A stretch of DNA of 64,000 nt from Loxodes magnus (Eukaryota; Ciliophora; Karyorelictea; Loxodida; Loxodidae): contig CAMPDV010001179.1 in NCBI GenBank assembly GCA_946699065.1, positions 1-64,000 of the forward strand, written 5' to 3'. The position numbers and the translations under genes are program-made. Under the pieces are notes generated by a model that was not told the DNA's origin, searched no databases, and was given only the letters and a program-made list of their open reading frames with translations. Below are positions 13,280 to 23,699 of this stretch, piece after piece. Each line of letters opens with the position of its first letter. Positions within the stretch are counted from its first letter, which is position 1.

Positions 13280-13301
13280 TTTAAAGGTTCAAGCGCTAAA
13301 T
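13280..13301. repeat. Short hairpin, GGTT...GCGC loop type
   Basis: TTTA and TAAA arms flank AAGGTTCAAGCGC. Compare 7181-7200 and 11320-11340. The surrounding DNA shows no other trace of an element. Confidence 0.35.
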
Positions 13302-13639
13302 TAATTTTATTAAATTAATAAATATAGCAATAATAATTTATTTTTTACATTAAAATTGCTTATTTATAGTTTCAGTTAAATCTTTAAATGAGCTTAATTA
13401 ATAGTTACTCGAAGATTATATATTTATGAAGAAATTAAATTTAAATTTATATTTTTATTTTATTTCTAATTTTATATTAATTGTTTTATTTGAACCAATA
13501 TAGATAGTAAAAAAATTTGGCTAATAACTTTAGTTTAGCATCTAATATTGTAAAATTAAATTAAATTAAATTAAGAGGTCTTTTAGGAAAATTAATTTTT
13601 TATACAAATTTTCAGTCTTAAAATTGAGTATGTCCCCAA

Positions 13640-14790
13640 ATCCCTAATAATTCACTTATAGGATTCAGCATTTTCTATGTTGAACTTATTTCTTCATATT
13701 TTTTCATCATAAGTTGGATAAATGATAGTAAATTTTTTAATCTTTTTGCGGATTATCTAGTTTTTTCTGAATATTCTAGAGGTGCTTATATTACTTTAGA
13801 TGTATGTGTTCTTCTTGAATATTCGAATCTTAGTTACATTTTTTTAATTTCTGATGGGTCATTTATTATATTTAAATTGGGTTGTTCACGGTGTCTACAG
13901 ATCACTTCTGAAAAAATTTTAAAGTCTGAATTTGACTTTTTACGAGCTCTTGCAATCATGTGTTTCGTCTTATTAACCTTCCATCTTGTATTTTCTAGTT
14001 CTTCTAATTCCAAATCTATTTTCCTATAAACAACTCCATTATCTATGCATTAGATCTAATTTTTCTTCTCCTTATTTTTTTATTAAATTTGTTTCTGTCA
14101 TAATTATTCCTTGACTTTTCATAGTTAATCCAAAAATGATTTTTACTTTTACAATAATAGAATATTTTCTAAATCTTAATCTTTTTTTTCTTTGATTCTT
14201 GAGGAGTTTCTCAAACTCCATCTTTTCATTCTGTTTTAGCAAGGTCTGTCTCTTCTAACTCAGCAAATATTTTTAATCTAAAAATTTAAGCTTGGATCTT
14301 CACCACTTGGGAGTTTTTCTAACTGAATTACTATTGTTAGTTATTCCAAATAAAATCAATCTTTCACTTTATGTTGGCCATTCTGAGGTGTCTTGAAGTC
14401 AGCACTAGATCTTTTCTGTCAACTTCTCATTCTCCTATCTAAGCTTCCTGACCTCTTTCTAGAGGCTTAGTATCACTTTGATGAGCTGTTCCATATTCAT
14501 CTGATCAAAAGAATCGGATTCTTGACCTCTTGATCCAAAGCCGTCTCTTGTTTACTAGGTTTTTCCTTTTATGTTGGCGTTAGTGCATGCGCGACTTTCT
14601 GGAGCTGTTTCTGCTCTGCTTATTGTAGCTACGTACCAGGCTACTACTTTTTAGGAGCTAAATAAAATCCCTTTTTATAACCCATCATATTTTTTTGGAT
14701 CGCTTAGTTGAGTTGTTAAAGTTATTGCTACGCCAGTTATAACTAAATTGACTTCCTTTTCTTTACCCTTATTTCTTATTATTTTGCTTA
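13640..14790 (-). mobile_element. Coiled-coil/zinc-knuckle element, broken
   Basis: Minus-strand island of about 1.15 kb. In order it shows a Gln/Lys-rich N-terminal part (MMGYKKGFYLAPKK), a clear coiled coil (MEQLIKVILSLQKEV, then KLRQENEKL), a degenerate CCHC knuckle (YYCKSKNH; the insertion at 59206 has YYCKSKWH), and a charged C-terminal part (ELENTRWKV, IARARKK). The arrangement is that of a LINE ORF1 or gag-type nucleic-acid-binding protein. The copy is broken in at least one place. No reverse transcriptase, terminal repeats or target-site duplication seen. Confidence 0.55.
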
Positions 14791-15102
14791 ATCAGCATCT
14801 AGTAATGTAAAAAGAATTGAGTATGCAGACTTGATATAAAAAAGGCTCAGTGGGTTTTAAAAAAAATTTTGACTTGGATATTTTAATATTTAACATATTA
14901 TTATATGTAAAAAAATAGCACTTAGAATTTAATATTATTATATTTAAATATAATAATCATCAATTTTTACACATTATTTACTTAAATGATTTCAAGGATT
15001 TATATTTACAATTTTTAATTTATTTATTTCAAAATTAATTTAAGATAAATATTAAAAAATTAATTATTTCTTTTTTATATAAAGAATTAGTAAAGTGAAA
15101 GG

Positions 15103-17775
15103 TCAATTATTGCTGTGAAAGTTTATATTTCCTATACTAAAATCTTCCATACTATGAGTTTCTATAGAAAATGGTCCATTCAAAATTTTTATTTATTTGA
15201 ACTTTTATTTTATCATCTTTAAATAGTTTTCGCTGACTGTATTCTCACATTTAAACTTCAAAGTTTTAAGATTTTTTAATATAGGATATGCAATTCCATT
15301 TTCATCATAAATTGGAAAAGTTTCTTCATCAGCGTTTACAACTCCAACTAAATCTAATATTCTTAAGTGTTAGCTACTTTTTAATATCTAAATAATTTGT
15401 AATTTGTTTAATATCATTTCTTTAAGATATAAGCCCATTAGTTAATTTATTTTCACTATTTCTTAGATCCAGTTATAGTCTTCGTTTACCTAAACTTATT
15501 CTAAATAAAGAGTTTGTAAAAATTAGCAGTTTTATCTTATAGTGCTAAAAATTTCACCTTTTATATTTTTAATATTGGCTAATGAAATTGACCTAAGCTT
15601 CCTACATTTTTAAAATATTTCTATTAAAGTATCTTCAGATATTTAATCCATGTCAGATAAGCCAATTAAAAGATATTGCTATCCATAATTTCCTATTTAT
15701 TATAGGGTTTAATTTTTAATTTATTTTAACCCTTTAAGTTTTAGATGTTTTAAGTTAGGCGTTTTTTATAGTAAAGTTACTAAACATTCATCATTAAATT
15801 ATTAACAGTTTGAAATATAAATTTCACTAAGATTCTGATATGATGTCTTAAAAAATTCTAAGAATAGTCTATTAGAGAATTCTTAACTTAGCTCTATTTC
15901 ATGTAAATCTCTATTTCTAAAAACTTGCAAAAGTAAATCAGAATTTGCATGCCAATGAGAGTCTATTATTTTTAAATTAGGACATAGATTAATATTTTAC
16001 TCTATTATTTCTTTCTTAAACCCTTAGATTATTTATAACTAATGTCCTTTTTTTTCTAAATAATTCTTTATAAAATCTTTATTCAGAATTTCACTTTCTA
16101 AACACAGAGACTTCAAGTTAATGTTTAAGCAATAGTTGTTTAAAAATTCTCCAGTAATTCCACGTTAGTTTTCTAAAAAATTAAAACTAAATATTTCTAA
16201 TTATTCTAAATTGTTTAACCTTTATATGAAAAATAAATCTTTATCTTCTATATCACCATGCAGCACTATTTTCTTTAAACTTGAAGGAAATAAAAAGCTT
16301 GTTAAAGTAAAGCTACAAAATAAATTATAGATATAAATTTCTTGTAATAAAAATGTTTATTGCATTTTTAAATTTTCTCATTATTTGTTTAAAAGACACT
16401 GAATTAAAGAAAAGTGAACTTAATCAGCCATTTATTAAGAAAATGGGATAGAATTTATAGATAATCTTTATATATTAGAATTAGCTATTTGTTTTAAAAT
16501 TCACTCTGTTTTATTCTTTTATATCTTAGCATTTCCTTAGTAATTCTTAATACTCAGAAAATTATATTAGTATTTGAAGTTATAAAAGAACTTATTTACT
16601 CTTTGTAAGTTGCAAATGCTTTTTAAGTTTAAAAATTTGAAAATTTCACTTAAAATATTTTTTCTTTACCAAAAATTTATTTTCATTTTGTCTGTTTTGA
16701 ATACATTTTTCCAATATTCGTTATAGTCATTATTTTGTTTTATTTAGGCTGATTAATTTTATTATAGATTGTTTTTGATGTTATTTTTTAAGCTTTTCTC
16801 ACATCAAAAGTTAGAGCCATCAAATATTCCACCATCTTTAAAAAAAAATATTCCGTTACTTTGTATCTAATTATCTTTTCATTATCCTTTGAATATATCT
16901 CCATTTTTAAATATAAATTCCCCATTTCCATTTGTATAATCGTCTAATAGCTCTCCTTAATATATTCTTCCATCTGCATATTAATAAATCCCTTTGCCTT
17001 GCCTTCTTCCTTAAAAAAATTATCCTTCATATTTTGACCCACTTTTATAAAGATCAATTCCAAAGCCATGGTTTTTATCATCAAGTCAATCTCCATCATA
17101 TATCAAGCCATCTGAATAATAACATACTCCTCTTCCTTATTTTTTTCCTTCTACCCATTATGCTTGATATTTGTTTCCATTTTTAATCTAAAGAATTCCA
17201 AATCCATGAAATTTATCATTAAAAAAATCTCCTTCAAAAATACTTCCATCAATCATTCAATAAATTCCCTTGCCTTGCATTTTACCAAAGTTTCATTATC
17301 CTTCATATTTATCTCCATTTAAATCCTTGAAAATTCCATATCCATGCCTTTTATCTAAGAGCCACTCTCCTTCATAAAATAGTCCATTTTTAAATTATAA
17401 TTTTCCTTTACCTGAACGTTTTCCATCTAATCATTATCCTTCAAAAATAAAAACATTTAGTTATTAATAAATTCCATATCCATGAAATTTATCATTAAAA
17501 AAATCTCCTTCATACACTCTTCCGTCCTTTCAGTAAAAATTTCCTTTTCCTTATTTTTTATCTTCTATTCATTATCCTTCATATCTATTTCCATCACTGT
17601 AAGTAATAATTCCTCTTCCGTGCTTTTTACCATTATGCTGTTCTCCTATATATTCGTTTCCATCTTCGAAATTTTTTGCCTCTTAGACATGTTATTTGGT
17701 CATAATCTATGATTCTAAATAAGTCTATTAATTTTGTAGTTTCTAACGATGAGAAAATATTTTTAAGCAACCCAT
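15103..17775 (-). CDS. MORN-F-box-LRR protein, 890 residues, acylation-type N-terminus
   Basis: ATG at 17775 and TGA at 15105-15103 are exactly 890 codons apart in one uninterrupted frame. It begins MGCLKIFSH, a strong N-myristoylation (Gly2) and palmitoylation (Cys3) signature. Twelve full MORN repeats and one partial fill about residues 35-345 (YEGQW...KKQGKG, YEGEWLLDKRHGYG). An F-box-like segment follows near residues 370-405 (ILSEIFKFLNLKSICNL). Leucine-rich repeats of the F-box type run to the end (CPNLKIID, TPNLKHLKLKGL, CRKLRSISL). MORN tryptophans are spelled TGA in repeats 2, 4, 6, 9 and 12 and TGG in 5 and 8. F-box proteins usually bring substrates to SCF ubiquitin ligases via Skp1; MORN repeats bind membranes or partners. 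Inferred role: a membrane-tethered substrate receptor. A decayed relative of the LRR part lies at 31860. Confidence 0.88.
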
Positions 17776-17953
17776 TTTATAATAATTATAAGGTAATAAA
17801 TGTTTATATTATATAATAAATATTATAATTAGATTTCTATATTTTATGTTGTAAAGTTTATTATTTATCTTTACTTATAAATCTTTAATCTTTAATCTTT
17901 ATAAATTACCCTAACTACCAAAACTTTATTTATTATTATATATATACATTTTT

Positions 17954-18303
17954 AAATAGGGTAGAAAGCCCTTTCCTTCGGATACTTCTTGGAGGCCCAG
18001 CAAGGCAACAAAAAAATTAGCACGGACGGCGGATAAATCGAAGGAAGAGAAACCAATAACAAGAGAAGGAAGATTCAACAAGCTGGAGAACTCTGAATTC
18101 CAAGAGGAAACTTTCTTCATCATAAGTCGGGGAAAGATGGGCCCGTAATCGCATATTGCATCCTATGCTTTGGAAGGAAAAATTATAGGGATGTACTGCA
18201 GGAAGAGAAAACAAGGATAGAGAAACCCATAAAATTTTATTTTTCGACATTAAATATAATAAATTTAAAGAGCTGCTCGCCAACGAGAGTGCTACGCGCT
18301 CTA
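17954..18303 (+). repeat. Short hairpin-ended repeat, type B, copy 1
   Basis: Begins AAATAGGG, ends in a nested hairpin at 18267-18303 (outer AGAGC/GCTCT, inner CTCG/CGAG). One frame of the body reads as protein (GELWIPRGNFLHH, then GPVIAYCILCFGRKNY). It shares TCTTCATCAT, GTAATCGC and TCCTATGCTTTGGA with the copy at 21487. Its beginning and end match the type-A repeats but the body does not. It sits 180 bp upstream of the F-box gene start, pointing away. Confidence 0.6.
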
Positions 18304-20125
18304 TAATCCAATTAATTTATTATATAATTTCTTTGCTTTTATCTCTTTTGACTAAAGTTAAATATGCATTATCCTTCATACTAATAATAATTTTTGATAT
18401 TATGACTTATTGGTAAAATAAAAGAGAATCTAAGAAGTAATATACTTATAAGTAAATATTGATAGGTTATTATATTTAACTAGTATTAATGATTAAAATT
18501 AAATATTGATTTACATTTGATTTGGTTTCTTAAGAATATTAATTTATTTAAGTTGCATTCTTTATTTTATACTTAATAATAATTAAACATTTATCTTTTA
18601 TGTTTAATATAAAAATATTGTAAATTAAATATGAAATATGAGAAACATATTAGTGACTAGTCTATTAATAATTAATTTAAATTATTAAAATACATACATT
18701 TGATATATTACATTAAAGCCTTTACTTATTAACTTATTTATTTCTCTTTATTATCTTTATTTTCTTATTATTTGTAAATTGATAATAAGATTGTTATGAT
18801 ATGTTTCTAGCTTTATGGTAATAAATATTTATATATATCTATTTTATTTAAAGCATTTTATTATAATTTTTTAATGTTTATTAATTAACATCTATCACTA
18901 TATTATAAAAATAATTTAGCTAAAATATTAATCATTTCACTGCTATTTATAATTAACTAAAAGTAATTAGTTTAAGCATTTTTTTATTAAATTTTATTTA
19001 AAAATAGCTATAAATAAATATATGCATATAAATAAAATATGATAAATACATATTAGGTAATAATATTTATACTTTTTAATTCAATTATTAAATATCTCAT
19101 TACATTATCAAATTTCTCTATCTATATTTTTATTTAATGCTATTTCTTAAATATTAGTTATGCATTATGTAAACTATCTATTTAAAAATAATATTTCAAA
19201 TAATATCAAACTATTATTAATAATTACTACTAGTATTCAAATCATCTTATTAAGTATAGTTTACTTTAGATTATCTATTAGTAAATATTTCTTTTACTCT
19301 CTAAATTTTCTTAGTTTCACTAAAGATTAAATTAGTTTCTTTTAATTAAATTTTAATTATATTATTTATTAAGTTACTATAAATAAGATCCAACCATAAA
19401 AACATAGCAAAGCATTTAGATATTTATAATATCCTTATTTATAATTATTACACCTTATTTATTTTATCATATTAAACTATTTACTATTTTTTAATTAGAT
19501 TAGCAATTACAAGCTTACAATTTATAATTTTTTTCTAAACTAAATTAATTAATTTATACTAGATTTAGATATCTACTATTAAAAACTATGAAAGTAACTA
19601 TAACAAATAGACTATATTATAATATTAGATATTATTAATAAAGAATATGCTAAGTTATGAATATAAGTTTATAATTAATTAAAGCTATTATAATTTAAAT
19701 AAGCCTTATATCTAATAATTGTAAATAAAACTAGTAAGTTTATTTTATTTAATAATTATATAATTAATTTAAATTACCTATATTTAAATTATTCAAATAT
19801 AGCTTATTTATTCCTAACTTAAAATATTAAGGTTAAGTACTTACAATTTCCAAGCTATTTACATCTCATATAAATTAATTTTAATACTTTTTAGCATAAT
19901 TTTTCGATGTGCAAGCAAAACTAACGTATAGTCTAAAAAGTGCTACTATGAAAGGTAATTATGACAGAATACATAGTAGATATAAATTAACCTAAATTTT
20001 AATTTGAGAAATTAATTTTCAATCAGCAGAATAGTGTAAAATTCTATTACCTAATTATTTATTAAGTTAAAATAAAGTTTGCATTTTATTAGAAGTGTAA
20101 AAAGTTTTTAAAATTTGTAATGTCT
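18304..20125. other. AT-rich DNA without visible genes
   Basis: No coding-like island, repeat or structure recognised, apart from a slightly G+C-richer spot near 19900-19960 that I cannot interpret. Confidence 0.6.
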
Positions 20126-20129
20126 CCTT

Positions 20130-20960
20130 CTTCTTATAATTTATTTCTCTCCGACAGTAGTTCTTGTTTCCTGCGTCAGATCTTCCCATCTTCCGATGAA
20201 TAAAAAGCTCTTGCCTTTTGTAGATTGAACTCTAGAATGCTCTTCTTATTTTCTTTTGTTGAGGGCATTTCCGTCATAGATTCCATATACTTTTGCAGAT
20301 GATTATTTTTTGATTGCTTTTGTTTTTTTCTGTTTTTATTATTTACTTTTCTCTATTTCCATTAGAATATAACCATTTCCATTTGAAAATTGTCTAAATT
20401 ATTCTAGTTTTATTTCAATCTCTGTATTAAATTAGTCTTGCCTCGCCCAGTTTTTTCGTCTTGCTCTTGAAAATTCCAATATCTTTTTGCATTATCTGAT
20501 TTTTTCTCTTCCCATTTATTATTCTGATATGTTTCTTCTAAATTTTTCGTCGAAATGAAGATCTTCATTTTCAGTCGGATTCCATATTTTTTCTTTTTGT
20601 TGCATTTGGTCTTCTTCCGAAGTTCAAAATCTTATTATCGGTTTTCATATTAGATCTAGAATCTGAATTTAATTAAAGCTTTTATTGTTCTTTCATCTCA
20701 GAAAGTCCAATTTGTTCCAGCTTAAAATCAGCTTATTCCGAGTTATTAATCTTATTAGTTTCTTTTAAAATTCTTTGGCAAAGTTACAGTATCTCTCACC
20801 TAGAGCTCTTTTCTCTTTTCAGGTGTTAAATTAGAAGAATCCACGTCTATGCAGGTTTTATAGCCTGGTCCTCTTTATTTTGGGCATAAACTTTTCCGCG
20901 TTTCTCATTCTACAAAAGAAATCTACCTTTAAGAATTTCCATTTAAATTCTATTTACTAT
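20130..20960 (-). mobile_element. Coiled-coil element fossil, probably same class as 13640-14790
   Basis: The minus strand reads as a long Lys/Glu/Gln-rich protein (for example IEIKLEQFRQF, REKIRQCKKILEF, KGKSFLFIGRWEDL). A degenerate zinc-knuckle-like stretch (KRGKVYAQNK) lies near its upstream end at about 20900. Composition and charge pattern match the other zinc-knuckle elements, but the cysteines are not clear, so family membership is tentative. Broken. No flanking repeats recognised. Confidence 0.4.
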
Positions 20961-21179
20961 CTAAACTTTATTTATTAACGATATTACATAAAAATAGATC
21001 TGTATTATATAAGTAAAATAATTATTATTTTATGCAATAACATCCAAAATATACGGGATCAATTATAAATAAAATTTCAAGCACGAAAAATAGAAAAATT
21101 TGTATTTTGTAATTTACATTTAAATTAATTTTAAATTTACTTATTATAATTAAAAAGATGGTGAGATTGACCTTCTGAA

Positions 21180-21430
21180 TCATACTTTCTGGTTTTATGG
21201 CTAGGAACAAGTTCCTTTCCTGTCGCTGAGAAAATCCCTGGTCAAAGCAACCTTTGCAAGGGAACGCCTTCCTTTTGATTATCCACTCCTGGTAGGGGCT
21301 TGAAGCCTGGCTGCCCATAGCGATGGAGCTCCCTGGCAGCTGCTTTTCGAAAGCAACATGATATCCCCGTTATCCCATGAAGGGAGTGTTAGGGTCGTTA
21401 AACTGCAAGAAGTTGCAGTCCAAAACTCTT
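21180..21430. other. G+C-rich cluster of perfect short hairpins; candidate structured RNA locus
   Basis: About half of these bases are G or C, more than twice the window average. Perfect stems occur one after another: GGAAC/GTTCC (21204-21215), CAAAG/CTTTG (21243-21256), GGCT/AGCC (21297-21307), GCTGCC/GGCAGC enclosing smaller stems (21310-21340), TGCTTT/AAAGCA (21341-21355) and ACTGCAA/TTGCAGT with a GAAG loop (21402-21419). Both strands can also be read as protein, since nothing is a stop in this code. The minus strand gives a C-x-x-C pair (AFPCKGCFDQG). It does not resemble rRNA, tRNA, SRP RNA, RNase P or snRNAs as far as I can judge by eye. It lies just upstream of a type-B repeat. Confidence 0.4.
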
Positions 21431-21486
21431 TAAGTTGAAATTAATTAATTAAATTTACTTATTAAAGTTATTACATAATTTAATTT

Positions 21487-21763
21487 AAATAGCATGGACC
21501 TTGTCTCTAAATGGTACGAGAAGAATTCCCTAAAGATGAACTGACTCAGAAGCAAACCTTCTAAGTGTGAGAATAGACTAATATCTTCATCATGGGTTGG
21601 AAATTTACCTGTAATCGCCTGTTGGCGTCCTATGCTTTGGAGAATTGAAACCACAACCTTGCTCACAATAAGAAGAGAAGATACAAAGGGAATATTGGGA
21701 ATTTAAAGACTTTAAAATTGACTTCTTATAGTGCTGCACACCAAAAAAGTGCTACGCACACTT
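21487..21763 (+). repeat. Short hairpin-ended repeat, type B, copy 2
   Basis: Begins AAATAGCATGG and ends at a hairpin (21730-21763: AGTGC...GCAC with inner GCAC/GTGC). Shares three blocks with 17954-18303, but small length differences shift the frame between blocks, so this copy looks dead as protein. Confidence 0.55.
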
Positions 21764-22029
21764 TAATCAAAGTTTTTTTTTATAATAATGAAATATAAAA
21801 GTCAAATTAAAGATGAAACTCTACAATCTGCAAAATACTATTTATTATTTTCTAAATATTTATTCATTTTCTTTTAGTTATATGACTCATATTATTTATT
21901 AAGAAATTATGCGTTTAATAGTTAAGCAATTTTAAGATAATAAATATTATAATTTTTTAAGGAAAAATGATATTATTTTCTTAGATCTTAAAGATCTTTC
22001 TGCTTTTTTATTTTATTCTTATTAAGAAT

Positions 22030-22910
22030 TAGCTAGTAATAAAAAAAATGAAAGACAGCTTCAGAAAAAAAGTTTTTAGCTGTCTCCTCAGAGAAGAAAT
22101 AAAATAGTAAGCGTTAAATATCCACTATATATCCTCTTCAAATTAACTATCTTCTTAATAAATTATTCACAACAACCTATAAAAATTGGAAAAAGACTAA
22201 AATAAGTAATCGAAACTATAACTTCAAAAGAGAAACCAAGGAAAAAAGGAAATTATAATAACCCAAGTAGTATGTGAATTTTTACTTTAGACAAGAACAA
22301 GTGAACATTGCTCAATTAGCGTTGATGATCGTCAACCTCCGGGAAGAGATAAAAGTTCCAAGACCTGAATTAGAAACTTATTGAATAACTGGAACAAAAG
22401 GAAGAGCAAATAGATTCAAGACTAATAGCCTAAGAAAGAGATAAAAACACCTTCTGAAACATATCACAAGATAAAAGCAATCAATCTTAAAATTAGCAAT
22501 AGAAGTAGATAGATATGGAAAATAAAATAGAAAAAATAGAAGAAAATTAACAAAATTTGCTACTTTAAATGGAGATTAGATAATAAAAAAGTGACCAATT
22601 ATAATTTAAGAAGAAAATATCAGAAAGATTAATTGAAATTAGAAATAGATAAAGATTAGAAAAAAATTTCTGCTGTGGAAGCTTATGGCACCTTCCTCGG
22701 AAATGTTAGAAATTATAACAAAAGTACAGGAACTATTTGAGTCAAGAGCAAAATAAAATAAAGCAAGAAGAAGCCAAACCTAACCGAGTGTATTGCAACC
22801 TAGGAGGAGATATATTCAAAATAAAAAAAGATGCAATAAGATCAAGACAGAAAAGGGGAGGAAGGAAAACATGAAAAAGCAAGGGTTTCTAATCTCGCTA
22901 AAATTGGTTA
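22030..22910 (+). mobile_element. Coiled-coil/zinc-knuckle element, broken
   Basis: A plus-strand island reading, in order, as a Gln/Glu-rich coiled coil (NQKLIEQLEQKEEQIDSRL, ENKIEKIEENQQ), a degenerate CCHC knuckle at about 22670-22710 (FCCGSLWHLPRKC; compare CYYCKSKWHLLQNC at 59206), and a basic C-terminal tail. Same architecture as 13640-14790 and 59206-60030. At least one break. No terminal repeats recognised. Confidence 0.5.
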
Positions 22911-23109
22911 TCATAAAAATTTTTATTAAGTAGCAGAGAACATAAACTGCTGTCTTCCAGAAGGAATTTAAATACATCATAATAGAAAAATTTAATTTAA
23001 TAGTGTAGTATTATTATTAAATGTTTAAATGCCTAATTTTTCAATTACAAAACATAATATTAATGTGGTGTCACCTTTATTTGGCTTACCTTAAATCAAA
23101 GAGTTTTAA

Positions 23110-23690
23110 TACTTAAGAGAAAATTTCGGAAATATGCATTCTTGTTACTTTTTCTTCCAGCTTCTTTGCTTCATCAGCTTATTTTCACTATTTACGCTCT
23201 TGTAACTCTTGCTCCACATTGTCTTTATTTATTTTGCCTTCATTGGATCATATTTTCTTCTTTTCTCCGTTTTTAAGATCAAAATTAATTACTTTTATCT
23301 GAATTTCTTGAAATTCTTACGAAAGCCGCAGTTAGAAGGGATTAAAGGAAATTCCTATTCTCGTGGTAAATAACACCATCTGTTAATTTCTTCTAAATAA
23401 AAATTATAATTTTGATTGAATTTAGTCGCAGTCTTGTTTTACGGTATTTTCAAATTTCAAACCTAGATCAGTGATGATTGAAATCAGGAGAATTCTGAGA
23501 CCTGGATTTCTGTGTCAATTATTTTAAAATCTGCCACAAAATCAATAATAGGCTTCTTCCACCGCTAGAAAGGTCCTCGGGTAAGTTAGGATTATCCCAC
23601 AAAGAGGATATCCATATTTATACATGGTGCCATCTATAGTTTGAGTAGTTGTAAGGCAATTTACAAGTACCAAATTTCTACTCTTCATCC
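23110..23690 (-). mobile_element. MULE-type DNA transposase remnant, copy 2
   Basis: The minus strand reads in one frame TQTIDGTMYKYGYPLCG, then RTFLAVEEAYYWF, then LRILLISIITDLGLKFENTV, then KVINFDLKNGEKKK and a Glu/Lys-rich tail. The succession I-D-x-T, a Glu shortly before a Trp, and I-T-D is the pattern of Mutator-like (MULE) DDE transposases: first Asp, the conserved E...W segment, second Asp. In the KVINFD block three differences from copy 1 are synonymous (ATC/ATT, GAG/GAA, AAA/AAG), confirming that frame. The N-terminal DNA-binding part, the last catalytic residue and terminal inverted repeats are not visible, so this is a fragment. Confidence 0.6.
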
Positions 23691-23699
23691 ATTATTCTA

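Noticed and set aside
13280-13301. GGTTCAAG resembling a tRNA T-arm / B box
   Set aside because: No acceptor, D or anticodon arms fit around it, and related hairpins at 7181 and 11320 lack the GGTTC match.
16932-17712. Plus-strand open frames opposite the F-box gene
   Set aside because: Antisense of MORN repeats in the minus-strand gene; the hydrophobic composition is a by-product of A-rich sense codons.
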